From NCBI GenBank assembly GCA_034401795.1, contig CM067369.1, forward strand, positions 88,835,312 through 88,899,311: 64,000 nt of DNA. The letters are read 5' to 3'. The stretch comes from Chaetoderma sp. LZ-2023a. Its lineage: Eukaryota > Mollusca > Caudofoveata > Chaetodermatida > Chaetodermatidae. The notes beneath the pieces are model-generated. The model saw only the letters and a list, made by a program, of their open reading frames with translations, did not search any database and was not told where the DNA came from. A program made the position numbers and the translations under genes. This document shows positions 61,301-64,000 of this stretch, piece by piece. Position 1 is the stretch's first letter; each line of letters opens with the position of its first letter.

Positions 61301-62709
61301 CTTAGAAAAATGTGAAACAATTAGACCTCTCTTTATAAAATAATTAATGGAGCTTTCAAGAGATATCTGCTTAGGAACATTTTATTTCTGAAACGAGAAA
61401 ATTGTCGGAAATCTACTATGCAACATCAGAAACAAAATAAGTGAAAGAGAGGGTTTTTAGGGCATATACAATCTACCTCAAAATGCTGTCTACAATTGAG
61501 CACCACGCCAACACATGAAGAGAATGTATGATGGGATGTGCAAGCATTATACATGCATGTGATGGTTAACAATGGGTTAATTTTCTAATCTTTTATACAG
61601 AAACTCACACACATAATGTGCCATAATTGTATATTTTGAAGTCCATAGAACCATATCAATTTTGCTTGAATGCTGAACAATGTACTTAGATGCAACATCA
61701 GATTGTATTAGAAACTAACATAACTTCCAGTATTGCTTGAAAACATGAAATTACACACATTTCTCTTGAGTCGAGCTTAACGATTTAATCGTCAAAACAG
61801 TCAATAGTGACATCTGCAGTGATCTTAGCAACCTCTATTCTCGGAGAAGACTATTTTTATAATTTTGTCATCAATTATGCGTCTGTGATAAACTTATCTA
61901 TGTCATTCATGACATCACTGATTATGATGTTATCATACGTGTCACGTACATGTAGTTGATTATGACATCATACACCGTATGATTGATGGATAAACTGGAA
62001 AGGTCCATTGACATGCAAAAATTAGAATCTTTCTTGAAAGATGGTGAGCGTTAAAGTGTTCATAGCTATGAGTAACATTTGCTGCTTTGAGGCGTTATTA
62101 ACACACGAAGGACTACAGAATCGAGGATTCCAGTTTATCTAGCAATCATATGACATCATAATCAACATTGCGATGTATAGGATGACATCATAATCAATGA
62201 CGTAGATAAGTTCATCAAGAACGCTTAATTGATAATGGACTAAACGTTGTTGTACGAATTGTATGTCTTTACTATGTACTAAAAATTCTTTTGAATATTT
62301 TGAAACTAATTTGACTGGGCACTGTTGCTGCCAAAGAAAAGCTTACCTGTATAGTTTTCTGGAAAATGATATTATCAGAGAGTGCAGGGATCGATCGATC
62401 CCAACACGAGCAAAGTGTGGGGTGAGCGGGGCATACGCAGTGTAGCTAAAACGGGATTCCTCCATTATAAAGTAAGTAACCAGACTAGACTAAAACAATA
62501 ATCAATGCCAGCTTAAACGAGAAGAATCCTTGCAAGTACTGTTCACAAAGAATTAAAGATATTGGCCAAGACAAGTATTTAAAAACATACAACTGATAAT
62601 TCACACTTACCCCTGCCTAAATGCCTGAGTATGAGTGATTGAGCTAATATCATCTGACCACATCGCAGCATGCACCCCCAACCACTGTCCGAATTAGGAC
62701 CAATCCCTC
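22304..62709 (-). CDS. ATG4: ATG4-like autophagy cysteine protease (partial; exons below)
   Basis: ATG4 proteases cut the C-terminus of ATG8/LC3 proteins so they can be lipidated, and later release them from membranes. Nine exons on the minus strand join in frame into about 350 residues; each has AG and GT at its intron edges. Key blocks in order: GPNSDSGWGCMLRCGQM (catalytic Cys, codon 62672-62674), WFGPNTIAQVLK, HIAMDNTVI, LLVIPLRLGLSEIN, GIIGGKPNHALWFIGY, IYLDPHTTQ (catalytic Asp and His, about 27582-27590), DESFHCPH, LDAGLGAM and a final EEEFELL. Length and blocks fit the ATG4A/B branch. The N-terminal ~65 residues and the promoter lie beyond 64000. The segment KESHETRSKSGKNN... to about VDPE in exon five looks longer than its vertebrate counterpart. 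Introns total about 39 kb and are mostly transposons. I am very sure of the family, less of the A versus B paralogue. Confidence 0.95.
22458..23268 (+). mobile_element. LINE 3' end, split by a family B MITE
   Basis: 22458-22689 encodes the end of a LINE ORF2: FKYVEDTHSLNLRSKTFGHL, KKSYTYKAVQLWNALP and a short C-terminal helix to 22692. The A-V-Q-L-W-N-A-L-P block typifies CR1/Jockey-like elements. After the 209-base MITE comes a 3' UTR with GAGTGAGT repeats, GATATACCCTCGATAAATAA and an (ATT)n tail. Confidence 0.75.
22690..22898. mobile_element. Family B MITE inside the LINE
   Basis: TTAA at both ends (22690-22693, 22895-22898), CCCTTTAATG start, and a palindrome centre GGTTCGGTTACCGAGTC. Confidence 0.8.
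23269..23814. other. Intron DNA without a clear feature
   Basis: Contains several TAACTATAGTT-type palindromes (23293-23310, 23696-23725). No coding blocks seen. Confidence 0.4.
23815..24200. mobile_element. Family B MITE split by a family D MITE
   Basis: The left arm before 23859 (ATCCATTAATTTATAGG, AAGAGAACGCTATC) and the right part from 24069 (CCACTGGAATGACTGACTC, mirrored arm, ending AAAGGATTAA) together restore one family B palindrome. Confidence 0.7.
23859..24068. mobile_element. Family D MITE, copy 1
   Basis: 210 bases bounded by TTAA (23859-23862, 24065-24068), CCCTTACAACTCTGA start and GTGTGGTACGGGG end. A central hairpin around GTGTCTACGACAGC-like arms. It matches copy 2 (63480-63689), which is also exactly 210 bases. 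Confidence 0.85.
25046..25506 (+). mobile_element. hAT-like MITE I, copy 1, with 8-bp target duplication
   Basis: 461 bases. It begins TAGGCTTGTGC and ends GCGCAAGCCTA (inverted). Directly flanking it are identical TATATACC octamers at 25038-25045 and 25507-25514. Terminal regions are rich in TAATCACGAT words. The 25165-25355 core is a family B hairpin. Confidence 0.85.
25165..25355. mobile_element. Degenerate family B hairpin inside element I
   Basis: CACTGGAATTGCGTGGCTCG faces CTAGCCAGTGATTC, with TTCTCTTGGCCTGAAAA beyond. Its ends are no longer clear TTAA sites. Confidence 0.6.
25588..25756 (-). CDS. ATG4: ATG4 exon 8 in window
   Basis: 169 bases encoding GFYCGTEAEFDDLCDTINSQ, LPMFELHKERPPHWPALDAG and LGAMAAVSSA. 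Acceptor TTGTTAAG, which has a weaker polypyrimidine tract than the others; donor GTAATG. Confidence 0.95.
25800..26960 (+). repeat. Family H tandem units of about 180 bp
   Basis: Phrases such as GGAAGCATGTGT, AACCAAACCTGAGATATAAA and GTTAATGTTGAAAA recur at about 26150, 26325, 26500, 26650 and 26820. It is a degenerate tandem array ending in a CGCCGCTGCTGCC GC patch. Confidence 0.7.
25988..26115 (+). repeat. 20-bp minisatellite
   Basis: Six to seven copies of GACATTTACACACTGACGTT. Confidence 0.95.
27190..27425 (-). mobile_element. Family A MITE, partial reverse copy
   Basis: Carries CTCAAAATATTCAACAG, TTTACCTGCATAGTTG, AAATCGATTCCAGCAC and GGCGGGGAATAGCTAGA: the hairpin right arm and 5' units of family A in reverse. 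Confidence 0.7.
27471..27610 (-). CDS. ATG4: ATG4 exon 7 in window, Asp-Pro-His motif
   Basis: 140 bases encoding DEIIYLDPHTTQTFVDLD and then DESFHCPHSSRMKMSDIDPS. Asp and His of DPH complete the catalytic triad. Acceptor TTTTCAG, donor GTGAGT. Confidence 0.95.
27800..27890 (+). mobile_element. Family A hairpin, short form
   Basis: CTGTTGAATATTTTGAAC is mirrored by CTCAAAATATTCAACAG around GGAAGACATTGCTGCC. The flank AGAAATAACTTAGAATG is shared with the 17.68 kb copy. Confidence 0.7.
28010..28320 (+). repeat. Family H dispersed repeat
   Basis: AGAATTCCGCGGAATTAGATG, GACCTTGACCATTGACC and ATTGTTGACGCTGTCGCC match 24205-24420. Confidence 0.7.
28330..28510. mobile_element. Family B MITE, diverged
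   Basis: AAACCTATTTTAGAAGAC is mirrored by TTTTCTAAAATAGTTTTC. It ends CAATTAAATGGTTAAC. Confidence 0.55.
28537..28615 (-). CDS. ATG4: ATG4 exon 6 in window
   Basis: 79 bases encoding KVLLFKQSVGIIGGKPNHAL and WFIGYLG, the conserved GGKPN block before the Asp-His motif. Acceptor TTTTCAG, donor GTAAGT. Confidence 0.95.
28755..28890. mobile_element. Family B MITE, right half
   Basis: GGTTACCGAGCCAGTCATT, then TTTTCAAAAATAGTCTTCTC and GGCCTGCAAATGGACATTT. The left half is absent. Confidence 0.65.
29255..31297 (+). repeat. 18-bp minisatellite array, about 2 kb
   Basis: Over 110 units of TACCAGGGTACCAGTATA, with CATA/TATA variants, periodic TATATTAGGG and missing-unit variants. From 30915 a 17-base version lacking one C appears in blocks (30915-30990, 31137-31210, 31255-31290). 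The marker GGGTGCCAGTACATACC recurs at 30881, 31103 and 31225, showing segmental duplication. All six frames stay open for long stretches (YQYIPG, VPVYTR, WYPGIY); these are not proteins. It lies in an ATG4 intron. Confidence 0.97.
31735..31815 (+). mobile_element. Family A hairpin, diverged short form
   Basis: GGTTGAATATTTTGAAACC faces TGAGTCTCAAAGCATTGAAC. The arms have decayed. Confidence 0.5.
31868..32230 (+). mobile_element. Family A MITE
   Basis: CCAAGCTAGGCTCTGCCCAC, a hairpin about 31972-32062 (GCTGTTGAATACTTTG / TTTCAAAATATTCAAC), and a GATTATGACATCAGC tail. Confidence 0.7.
32374..32590. mobile_element. Family B MITE
   Basis: TTAACTCTTTAATGGTCAAG start (TTAA 32374-32377), palindrome centre GGCTTGATAACCGAGCC, end ACCATAAAAGGGCT without an intact TTAA. 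Confidence 0.75.
32631..33500 (+). repeat. 31-bp minisatellite, about 28 units
   Basis: Unit CTTGTCCAGCAAATGGACAT plus TCAATAGGCCT. The unit resembles the family B arm (CTTGGCCTGCAAATGGACAT then TCAATAAG). The array is preceded by (CA)n at 32612-32632. It runs out into family B-like sequence (AAATTTGACCATTAACCC) at 33520-33540. Confidence 0.95.
33534..33944. mobile_element. Compound family B element
   Basis: TTAACCC at 33534 and AAAGGGTTAA ending 33944 enclose a complete B palindrome on the right (33775-33900). On the left is a second palindrome (GTATTTTTGTAAATTT / AAATTTACAAAAA, about 33650-33690). It looks like one B-type element inside another. Confidence 0.6.
34088..34505 (-). mobile_element. 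hAT-like MITE I, copy 2, reverse orientation
   Basis: Starts with the reverse of element I's right end (GATTACGTGATCAAATCG, ATTGTGATTATTTTT). It finishes with the reverse of its left end (TTATTCTTAAATAGTC, ATGATCACTCAAA). It again encloses a family B hairpin (34265-34400). Terminal TAGGCTTG sequence is decayed. Confidence 0.65.
34847..35106 (-). CDS. ATG4: ATG4 exon 5 in window
   Basis: 260 bases. It starts RTLCKCPANAP, has a variable basic and Ser-rich linker (RALKRQGLPKKFTRPSISSS), then WKPILLVIPLRLGLSEIN and a DSLK end. Acceptor CATTTAG, donor GTGAGA. Confidence 0.95.
35585..35785. mobile_element. Family B MITE
   Basis: TGGAATGTCCATTTACAGGC and its mirror GGCCTGTAAATGGACATTG surround GGCTCGATAACCGAGCC. 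The TTAA ends are missing. Confidence 0.7.
35979..36212. mobile_element. Family B MITE, complete
   Basis: 234 bases between TTAA 35979-35982 and 36209-36212. Starts CCATTTAATGGTCAAATTTG and ends TTGACCATTAAAGGG. Centre GGCTCGGTTATCGAGCC. Confidence 0.85.
36262..36375 (+). mobile_element. Family A hairpin
   Basis: Arms AACTAATTTGACTGGAAGC and CCTGTCCAATTAGTTTC meet at TTGCTTGCTGCCTAGCAAGC. Confidence 0.7.
37011..37090 (-). CDS. ATG4: ATG4 exon 4 in window
   Basis: 80 bases encoding KLVIYDEWSSFVMHIAMDN and TVIADDI. Acceptor TTTCTAG, donor GTAAGT. It joins in phase to the neighbouring exons through split codons. Confidence 0.95.
37310..37715 (+). repeat. Element K-related repeat
   Basis: Shares GAAGTGAAATTATTAA, CCTAAATATTGCG, TTTGACATAAAATGG and GATCTGATCCGTACCCG with the inside of element K (16620-17150). 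The terminal repeats were not found. Confidence 0.65.
37720..37825 (+). repeat. Repeat M, left piece beside the DIRS element
   Basis: GATCGGCCGGTCAGGTACGG, CACCCCAGCTAGGCTG and CGTTCCAAGCACAC correspond to 7900-7985. The rest of the repeat resumes at 44735. Confidence 0.75.
37867..38050. repeat. DIRS left inverted terminal repeat
   Basis: ACTTACCTCCCTAATACTC through TAATTTATTGGCTGA is the reverse complement of the right repeat, with small differences such as CATGCGCCGACTAGTAC against GTCGGCATATGCGCGG. Confidence 0.9.
38103..38206. repeat. DIRS internal complementary region
   Basis: Reads ATCCGTGATTTCGTTTA then TTTCACTTCAAGAG. The first part is the reverse complement of the element's left tip and the second that of its right tip, so the junction at 38159/38160 equals the sealed-circle junction used in DIRS replication. 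Confidence 0.9.
38734..39501 (-). pseudogene. DIRS tyrosine recombinase
   Basis: 255 residues, open. Conserved blocks: AAASARRRSEIHAL (first catalytic Arg), AKAHSVRGVVASTAL (His-x-x-Arg) and SVAQWHCESSFTDHYL (Trp/His position and the nucleophilic Tyr). All expected catalytic residues are visible. It acts in integrating the circular DNA copy without leaving a target duplication. The N-terminal part (RAFC-like NKFNRFAEWC region) is in another frame at about 39530-39720, so a frameshift separates it. Confidence 0.85.
39689..40135 (-). pseudogene. DIRS methyltransferase-like domain
   Basis: KPNIDLFAMKKNAKMTTYVS, ATDALAISWMGMYAYAFPPA and LIAPNWPSRSWYTDLLDLL form the block always found between RNase H and recombinase in DIRS elements; its activity is unproven. 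It overlaps in a different frame from the flanking RNase H. Confidence 0.75.
40174..40480 (-). pseudogene. DIRS RNase H region
   Basis: LIQSDNSTVVTYINRQGG, then WCLNHRITLKAVHIPGRLN and LLADSLSR: a ribonuclease H with the central Asp and the terminal A-D-x-L-S-R block. It follows the RT frame after a shift near 40440. Confidence 0.8.
40436..41659 (-). pseudogene. DIRS reverse transcriptase, motif A deleted
   Basis: 407-codon frame. From about 41300: LLFNHVPILNLKPLNKFI, FKIETVKSVLAGL, then directly QWEFRVLPFGISTAPRIFT, the catalytic YIDDWLLKAHNQ at about 40997-41020, LGWIINFQKSDLTPSQ, and the connection and start of RNase H (LAMYTNASMEGWE). The DLKDAY-type motif A with the first catalytic Asp, expected between AGL and FRVLPFG, is missing, so the enzyme cannot work. 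Residues upstream of about 41310 show no RT similarity. Confidence 0.85.
41610..43640 (-). pseudogene. DIRS gag-like ORF, frameshifted
   Basis: Starts with a zinc-binding block, GCPSCSRFLKDRF followed by THLCFQC-type Cys pairs at 43561-43620 (read as PHLCFQC). Then comes a basic and Glu-rich helix with KGKRKASSSVDMEAF (43253-43500) and an acidic stretch (42798-43130). An ~290-residue segment with LPLAEHIVDMFTVAETSI and VSDEYQKYGVV (41980-42858) follows, then a Gly/Ser-rich end to 41610. At least three frame changes. Probable nucleocapsid-type protein of the element. Confidence 0.7.
43641..44532. other. DIRS 5' non-coding region
   Basis: Lies between the right terminal repeat and gag. No recognisable protein; presumed leader and promoter. 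Confidence 0.5.
44533..44714. repeat. DIRS right inverted terminal repeat
   Basis: CAGCCAATAAATTAGCAGAGG through AGTATTAGGGAGGTAAGT mirrors the left repeat; 15 unique bases complete the element at 44729. Confidence 0.9.
44730..44800 (+). repeat. Repeat M, right piece
   Basis: AGAGAGGTTTTCGTTAAACGG and GGCTAAGTCCATAAGAAG correspond to 8010-8050 of the uninterrupted copy. Confidence 0.7.
44801..48190. other. Low-repeat intron block, possible LTR material
   Basis: Higher GC than the surroundings, with no clear coding exon. The block 45270-45350 resembles 2340-2420 (both contain ACCGCAGCAGTGCC), which hints at a shared LTR or leader. A GC-rich patch at 47640-47970 is open in several frames on both strands but shows no motif I recognise. 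Confidence 0.4.
45129..45196 (+). promoter_or_regulatory. Pol II promoter-like cluster (CCAAT x2, CRE, TATA)
   Basis: Inverted CCAAT boxes ATTGG at 45129 and 45151, a CRE-like TGATGTCA at 45173-45180 and TATAAAAGG at 45188-45196, in standard order and spacing. Transcription would run right from about 45220, antisense to ATG4. Probably an LTR promoter; no gene follows. Confidence 0.55.
48195..48560 (-). repeat. Element K-related repeat, reverse
   Basis: GACATTTTATGTCAAAAG, CGCAATATTTAGGC and TTAATAATTTCACTTCC are the reverse complement of the K internal blocks at 16680-16770. Confidence 0.65.
48590..48912. mobile_element. Family B MITE, rearranged
   Basis: Contains B phrases (ACATTTTCAAAAATATTCTTC, AACCTCTGCAGTGGCC, TTGGCCATTAAAGAGTTAA) out of their usual order; probably two overlapping decayed copies. 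Confidence 0.5.
48993..49083. repeat. Near-perfect 90-base hairpin
   Basis: GGAGGCGATTGCAATATCC... CAGTACATGT is mirrored by ACATGTACTG... GGATATTGCAATCGCCTCC with only six loop bases (GGAGAT). It is unrelated to families A or B. Confidence 0.9.
49358..49440 (+). mobile_element. Family A hairpin, decayed
   Basis: TCTAATTTGAGCGGAAGTCG and CAGTTTCAAAATATCCAGCAG keep the outline; the left outer arm is lost. Confidence 0.5.
49565..49804. mobile_element. Family B MITE next to an ATG4 exon
   Basis: TTAA 49565-49568, CCCTTTAATGGTC start, centre GGGTCGATAACCGAGCC, end ACCAGTAAAGGGTTGAT. It lies 18 bases from ATG4 exon 3. Confidence 0.8.
49823..49895 (-). CDS. ATG4: ATG4 exon 3 in window
   Basis: 73 bases encoding SMGVSEGKLVGNWFGPNT and IAQVLK. 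WFGPNT is a signature block. Acceptor TTTTCAG, donor GTAAGT. A family B MITE (49565-49804) begins 18 bases after the exon end. Confidence 0.95.
50027..51966. mobile_element. Family B MITE split by element N
   Basis: Left piece 50027-50089 (TTAACCCTTTAGTCATC) and right piece 51785-51966 (CTCTGCAGGCCAAGAG to TTAA 51963-51966) form one family B element once N is removed. Confidence 0.85.
50090..51784. mobile_element. DNA transposon derivative N, 1.7 kb
   Basis: Starts CAGGGGTAGATCTA and ends TAGAGATCGAACCCTG (imperfect inverted ends). CCCTC is duplicated at 50085-50089 and 51785-51789. Subterminal ACTAGTC/GACTAGT words occur near both ends. No transposase frame is visible. CAGGG ends suggest hAT; the 5-bp duplication is shorter than usual for that group. 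Confidence 0.75.
52034..52425 (-). mobile_element. Family A MITE, complete
   Basis: GGACCTTTCCAGTTTATCC start, hairpin 52210-52282, GATCGATCGATCCCAACAGG, GATGGGCGGGGCATAGCT, and an inverted end CTAGAAAGGTAC. Confidence 0.8.
52940..53300 (+). mobile_element. Family A MITE
   Basis: AGCTGTTGGATATTTTG / TTTCAAAGTATTGAACAG hairpin at 53050-53142 and a GATTGTGACATCAGC tail. It ends about 35 bases from ATG4 exon 2. Confidence 0.7.
53336..53434 (-). CDS. ATG4: ATG4 exon 2 in window
   Basis: 99 bases encoding WRWDPQKDNDIYMNILKLF then QDKKNANYSIQQI, matching the WRW...F.D....YSIHQIA region of ATG4. Acceptor TTTCTAG, donor GTGAGA. A family A MITE ends only about 35 bases past the donor. Confidence 0.93.
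53928..54026. repeat. Internal complementary region of the small DIRS element
   Basis: ATCCGTGATTTCGTTTA followed by TTTCACTCCAAGAG, equivalent to 38103-38206. Confidence 0.85.
54585..54930 (-). pseudogene. LINE reverse transcriptase fragment
   Basis: About 110 residues: TIDHNIMLLRLSELGISG, INWFRSYLTCRHQVV, LLSGVPQGLVLGPLLFTIY and NYHFYADDTQLYLAF. GVPQG-x-VLGP and the catalytic YADD are non-LTR retrotransposon RT motifs. It begins abruptly inside the fingers region and ends in unrelated residues after FHPSDQSIKL, so only a core slice was captured. Confidence 0.9.
55298..55535. mobile_element. Family B MITE
   Basis: GTCAAGGAAATTAAAATTTG, palindrome arms around GGCTCGATAACTGAACCAG, and an AATTAAATGGTTCAAC end. 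A TACATGTATAC insert sits in the left arm. Confidence 0.7.
55577..58481. mobile_element. hAT-like element O, 2.9 kb
   Basis: Ends AGGGGTGTAACGAT and ATCGTTACACCCCT are perfectly inverted, with TATCATGATA-type repeats just inside. ATTGGCAT is present at 55561-55568 and 58482-58489, an 8-bp target duplication, with eight extra bases (GTACATGT) between it and the left tip. No transposase seen. Confidence 0.85.
56834..58330. mobile_element. Mariner-like element F, 1.5 kb, nested in O
   Basis: Perfect 24-base inverted ends starting CAGTACAGCTCAGAGTTAAC, each flanked by TA. Both ends carry many ATGCGTT / AACGCAT words (left about 56876-57020, right about 58090-58290), likely transposase sites. No transposase frame. 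Confidence 0.8.
58560..58795. mobile_element. Family B MITE
   Basis: CTCCATTTGCAGACCAAG, centre GGCTTGATAATGGAGGC, CTGCAAATAGACATTTGC and a GAAAGGGTTAAT end. Confidence 0.7.
58858..61247 (+). repeat. Family G repeat, longest copy, ~600-bp internal units
   Basis: Starts AAGAGGCCCATTGGGCCTG and ends with ACGGACGGATGGACAACGG and AAGCTCACCTGGCC. The phrase CCAAGATGGCC followed by CCATTTG..CAATCAAGT recurs at about 59137, 59657, 60272 and 60902. Non-coding; the way it is mobilised is unknown to me. Confidence 0.8.
61248..61867. other. Intron DNA, nothing recognised
   Basis: AT-rich, with a few family B-like words near 61800-61850. Confidence 0.4.
61868..62015 (+). mobile_element. Family A MITE, right end only
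   Basis: GTCATCAATTATGCGTCTGTG, TATGTCATTCATGACATCAC and the terminal GATAAACTGGAAAGGTCC. Confidence 0.75.
62120..62470 (-). mobile_element. Family A MITE, reverse
   Basis: GGATTCCAGTTTATCTAGC start, one hairpin arm (TTGAATATTTTGAAAC), GATCGATCGATCCCAACACG and an AAAACGGGATTCC end. The opposing hairpin arm is deleted. It faces the 61868-62015 fragment. Confidence 0.7.
62611..62709 (-). CDS. ATG4: ATG4 exon with catalytic cysteine
   Basis: 99 bases, phase 2 in and phase 1 out. It encodes GIGPNSDSGWGCMLRCG then QMILAQSLILRHLGR. The Cys of GWGC is the expected nucleophile. The acceptor is TTTTCAG and the donor GTAAGT. Confidence 0.95.
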
Positions 62710-62796
62710 CTGAAAACACACAGAACAAAGACCTGATGACGGGTCAAACCTACCTAAGAGGCTAAAGCACTTTTGCCATCAAAGAATAGTTCTTCT

Positions 62797-63024
62797 TTAA
62801 CCCTTTAACACTTAAACTTCTTTGTTAAAATTTCAATTTTCTCATAGAAAATGTCCATTTCCAGAGTAGCTAAAAGATTATTTTTGAAAATTTATCACTT
62901 GAATGGCTGGCTCACTTATCGAGCCAGTAATTTCAATTGTTAATTGTCAAAATAGTCTTCTCATCTGCAAATGAACATAACTGAAGACCACTGCGGAAGC
63001 TGTTTTGGACAGATTGAGTGTTAA
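62797..63024. mobile_element. Family B MITE, complete
   Basis: TTAA at 62797-62800 and 63021-63024, CCCTTTAACACTTAAAC start, centre GGCTCACTTATCGAGCC. Confidence 0.8.
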
Positions 63025-63199
63025 GAGGTTGTTGAAAGACCGCATATCTTCAAGGATCACAATTATTTTCCCCCAAATGGGTTATCTACCTCTAAGTGAC
63101 CACATGTGCTTATTTATCACTTTTGATGAACCTACAATGCTCAATCAACCCTTTCATCGATGAATTGTCCATATCTCATTTTCAAGGCAACAATATAGG

Positions 63200-63285
63200 A
63201 AAATCGTTGAATATTTTGAAATTAATTTGATTGGAAGACTTTGCTGCCTAAAAATTAATTGCAAAGTCTTCAACAGAATAAGTTT
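63200..63285 (+). mobile_element. Family A hairpin
   Basis: CGTTGAATATTTTGAAATTA / AATTGCAAAGTCTTCAACAG around GGAAGACTTTGCTGCC. Confidence 0.65.
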
Positions 63286-63479
63286 TCTATCATAAAGAAT
63301 GTACTTTTTCAGTGATTGGTGGACTATGAAACAGTTAATAGTGGAATGGATATATAGATGTACATGAATATACATGTACAAACATTGTACAAACATGAAC
63401 TCACGTTTAGGTTAATACAACTCAGGAATTACGTTCAGCTTTTCTCATTAATTAATATACATTTTGTTATCTTCAGTAA

Positions 63480-63689
63480 TTAACCCTTACCACTCTGATA
63501 TCAAAATTTTTAATTTTCAAATTAAATTAATAGATGAACTGGTGTTCATTTTTGCAACAAATTTGGTGGAAGATGGTGCTGTCGAAGACAGCAACATCGT
63601 CCACCAAATTTGTTGAAAAATGTACACCAGTTTCTTCGCTACTGACACAGTAAAAGATAGAATAATGACATCAGTGTGGTACAGGTTAA
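63480..63689. mobile_element. Family D MITE, copy 2
   Basis: 210 bases, TTAA at both ends, CCCTTACCACTCTGAT start, GTGTGGTACAGG end, inner hairpin ACAAATTTGGTGGAAGATGG / CATCGTCCACCAAATTTGTT. Confidence 0.85.
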
Positions 63690-64000
63690 TGCTAGCTAAT
63701 TAAAGGCATCTTACAGTATGCCATATTCATAAATAATGTTTACAAAACAAAAACAGAAACATGTTAGTTAGAATTTTGTACACATGATGTAAAAATGTTC
63801 TGTTGAATATACAATATATACACTGATATACATGCATTGGTATATACTGGATTGGATATACTGGTATATGTTGAATATACAATATATACACGTATACACC
63901 CACATATATACACCAACACAATGTTGAATATAACAATTTCTTCCGATCCAATTACATGTACACACAAATAATTCAAAGTACATCTTATTTTGTTTCAAAG
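63690..64000. other. Intron DNA, nothing recognised
   Basis: AT-rich with TATATACA words. No exon of the missing ATG4 N-terminus is seen here. Confidence 0.4.

Overview
The window is animal nuclear DNA, not bacterial. It is AT-rich, its one clear host gene is split by GT-AG introns, and it carries a tRNA-derived SINE, a DIRS retrotransposon, LINE fragments and dense nested DNA-transposon derivatives. The repeat types (units starting AAGAGGCCCATTGGGCC, hairpin MITEs, scattered TACATGTA words) suggest a marine invertebrate, probably a lophotrochozoan such as a mollusc or brachiopod. I cannot fix the species.

Host gene: nine consecutive coding exons of an ATG4 (A/B-type) autophagy cysteine protease lie on the minus strand between 62709 and 22304. 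They join in frame into about 350 residues. They include the catalytic Cys, the Asp-Pro-His pair and a C-terminal FELL sequence that looks like an ATG8-binding LIR. The first exons lie beyond the right edge. The introns, up to 12.7 kb, are almost entirely mobile elements.

Left part (1-22300, downstream of ATG4): a decayed Ty3/gypsy-type gag-protease at 1-2010 (minus) with a second truncated copy at 8057-9060 (plus). Two LINE endonuclease halves face opposite ways at 4.4-5.6 kb. A broken repetitive gene (11146 to 9953, then 7190 to 5625, minus) encodes a zinc-finger N-terminus, a FEN1/XPG-I-like nuclease region and a CXC cysteine-rich tail, with 2.8 kb inserted in the middle. Then come a foldback element, a 21-bp minisatellite, a SINE, a 1.05-kb hAT-like element and a 28-bp minisatellite.

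ATG4 introns: a 6.9-kb DIRS element (37826-44729) has recognisable gag, RT, RNase H, methyltransferase-like and tyrosine recombinase parts, inverted terminal repeats and an internal complementary region. A 1.56-kb deletion derivative of it (53636-55192) carries a piece of LINE reverse transcriptase. Other contents are a 2.9-kb hAT-like element with a 1.5-kb mariner-like element inside, a 1.7-kb element with 5-bp target duplications, a 2.4-kb repeat with internal ~600-bp units, a 2-kb array of 18-bp units and a 0.9-kb array of 31-bp units.

Two MITE families recur. Family A (~380 bp) has an internal hairpin containing GAATATTTTGAAA. Family B (~235 bp) is a long palindrome with TTAA ends and CCCTTTAA termini. 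Both appear to have seeded minisatellites: the 21-bp array grows from the family A 5' end and the 31-bp array from a family B arm. Nested insertions give clean empty sites and hence exact boundaries for several elements. Family letters are my own labels; all family-level claims come from comparing copies inside this window.
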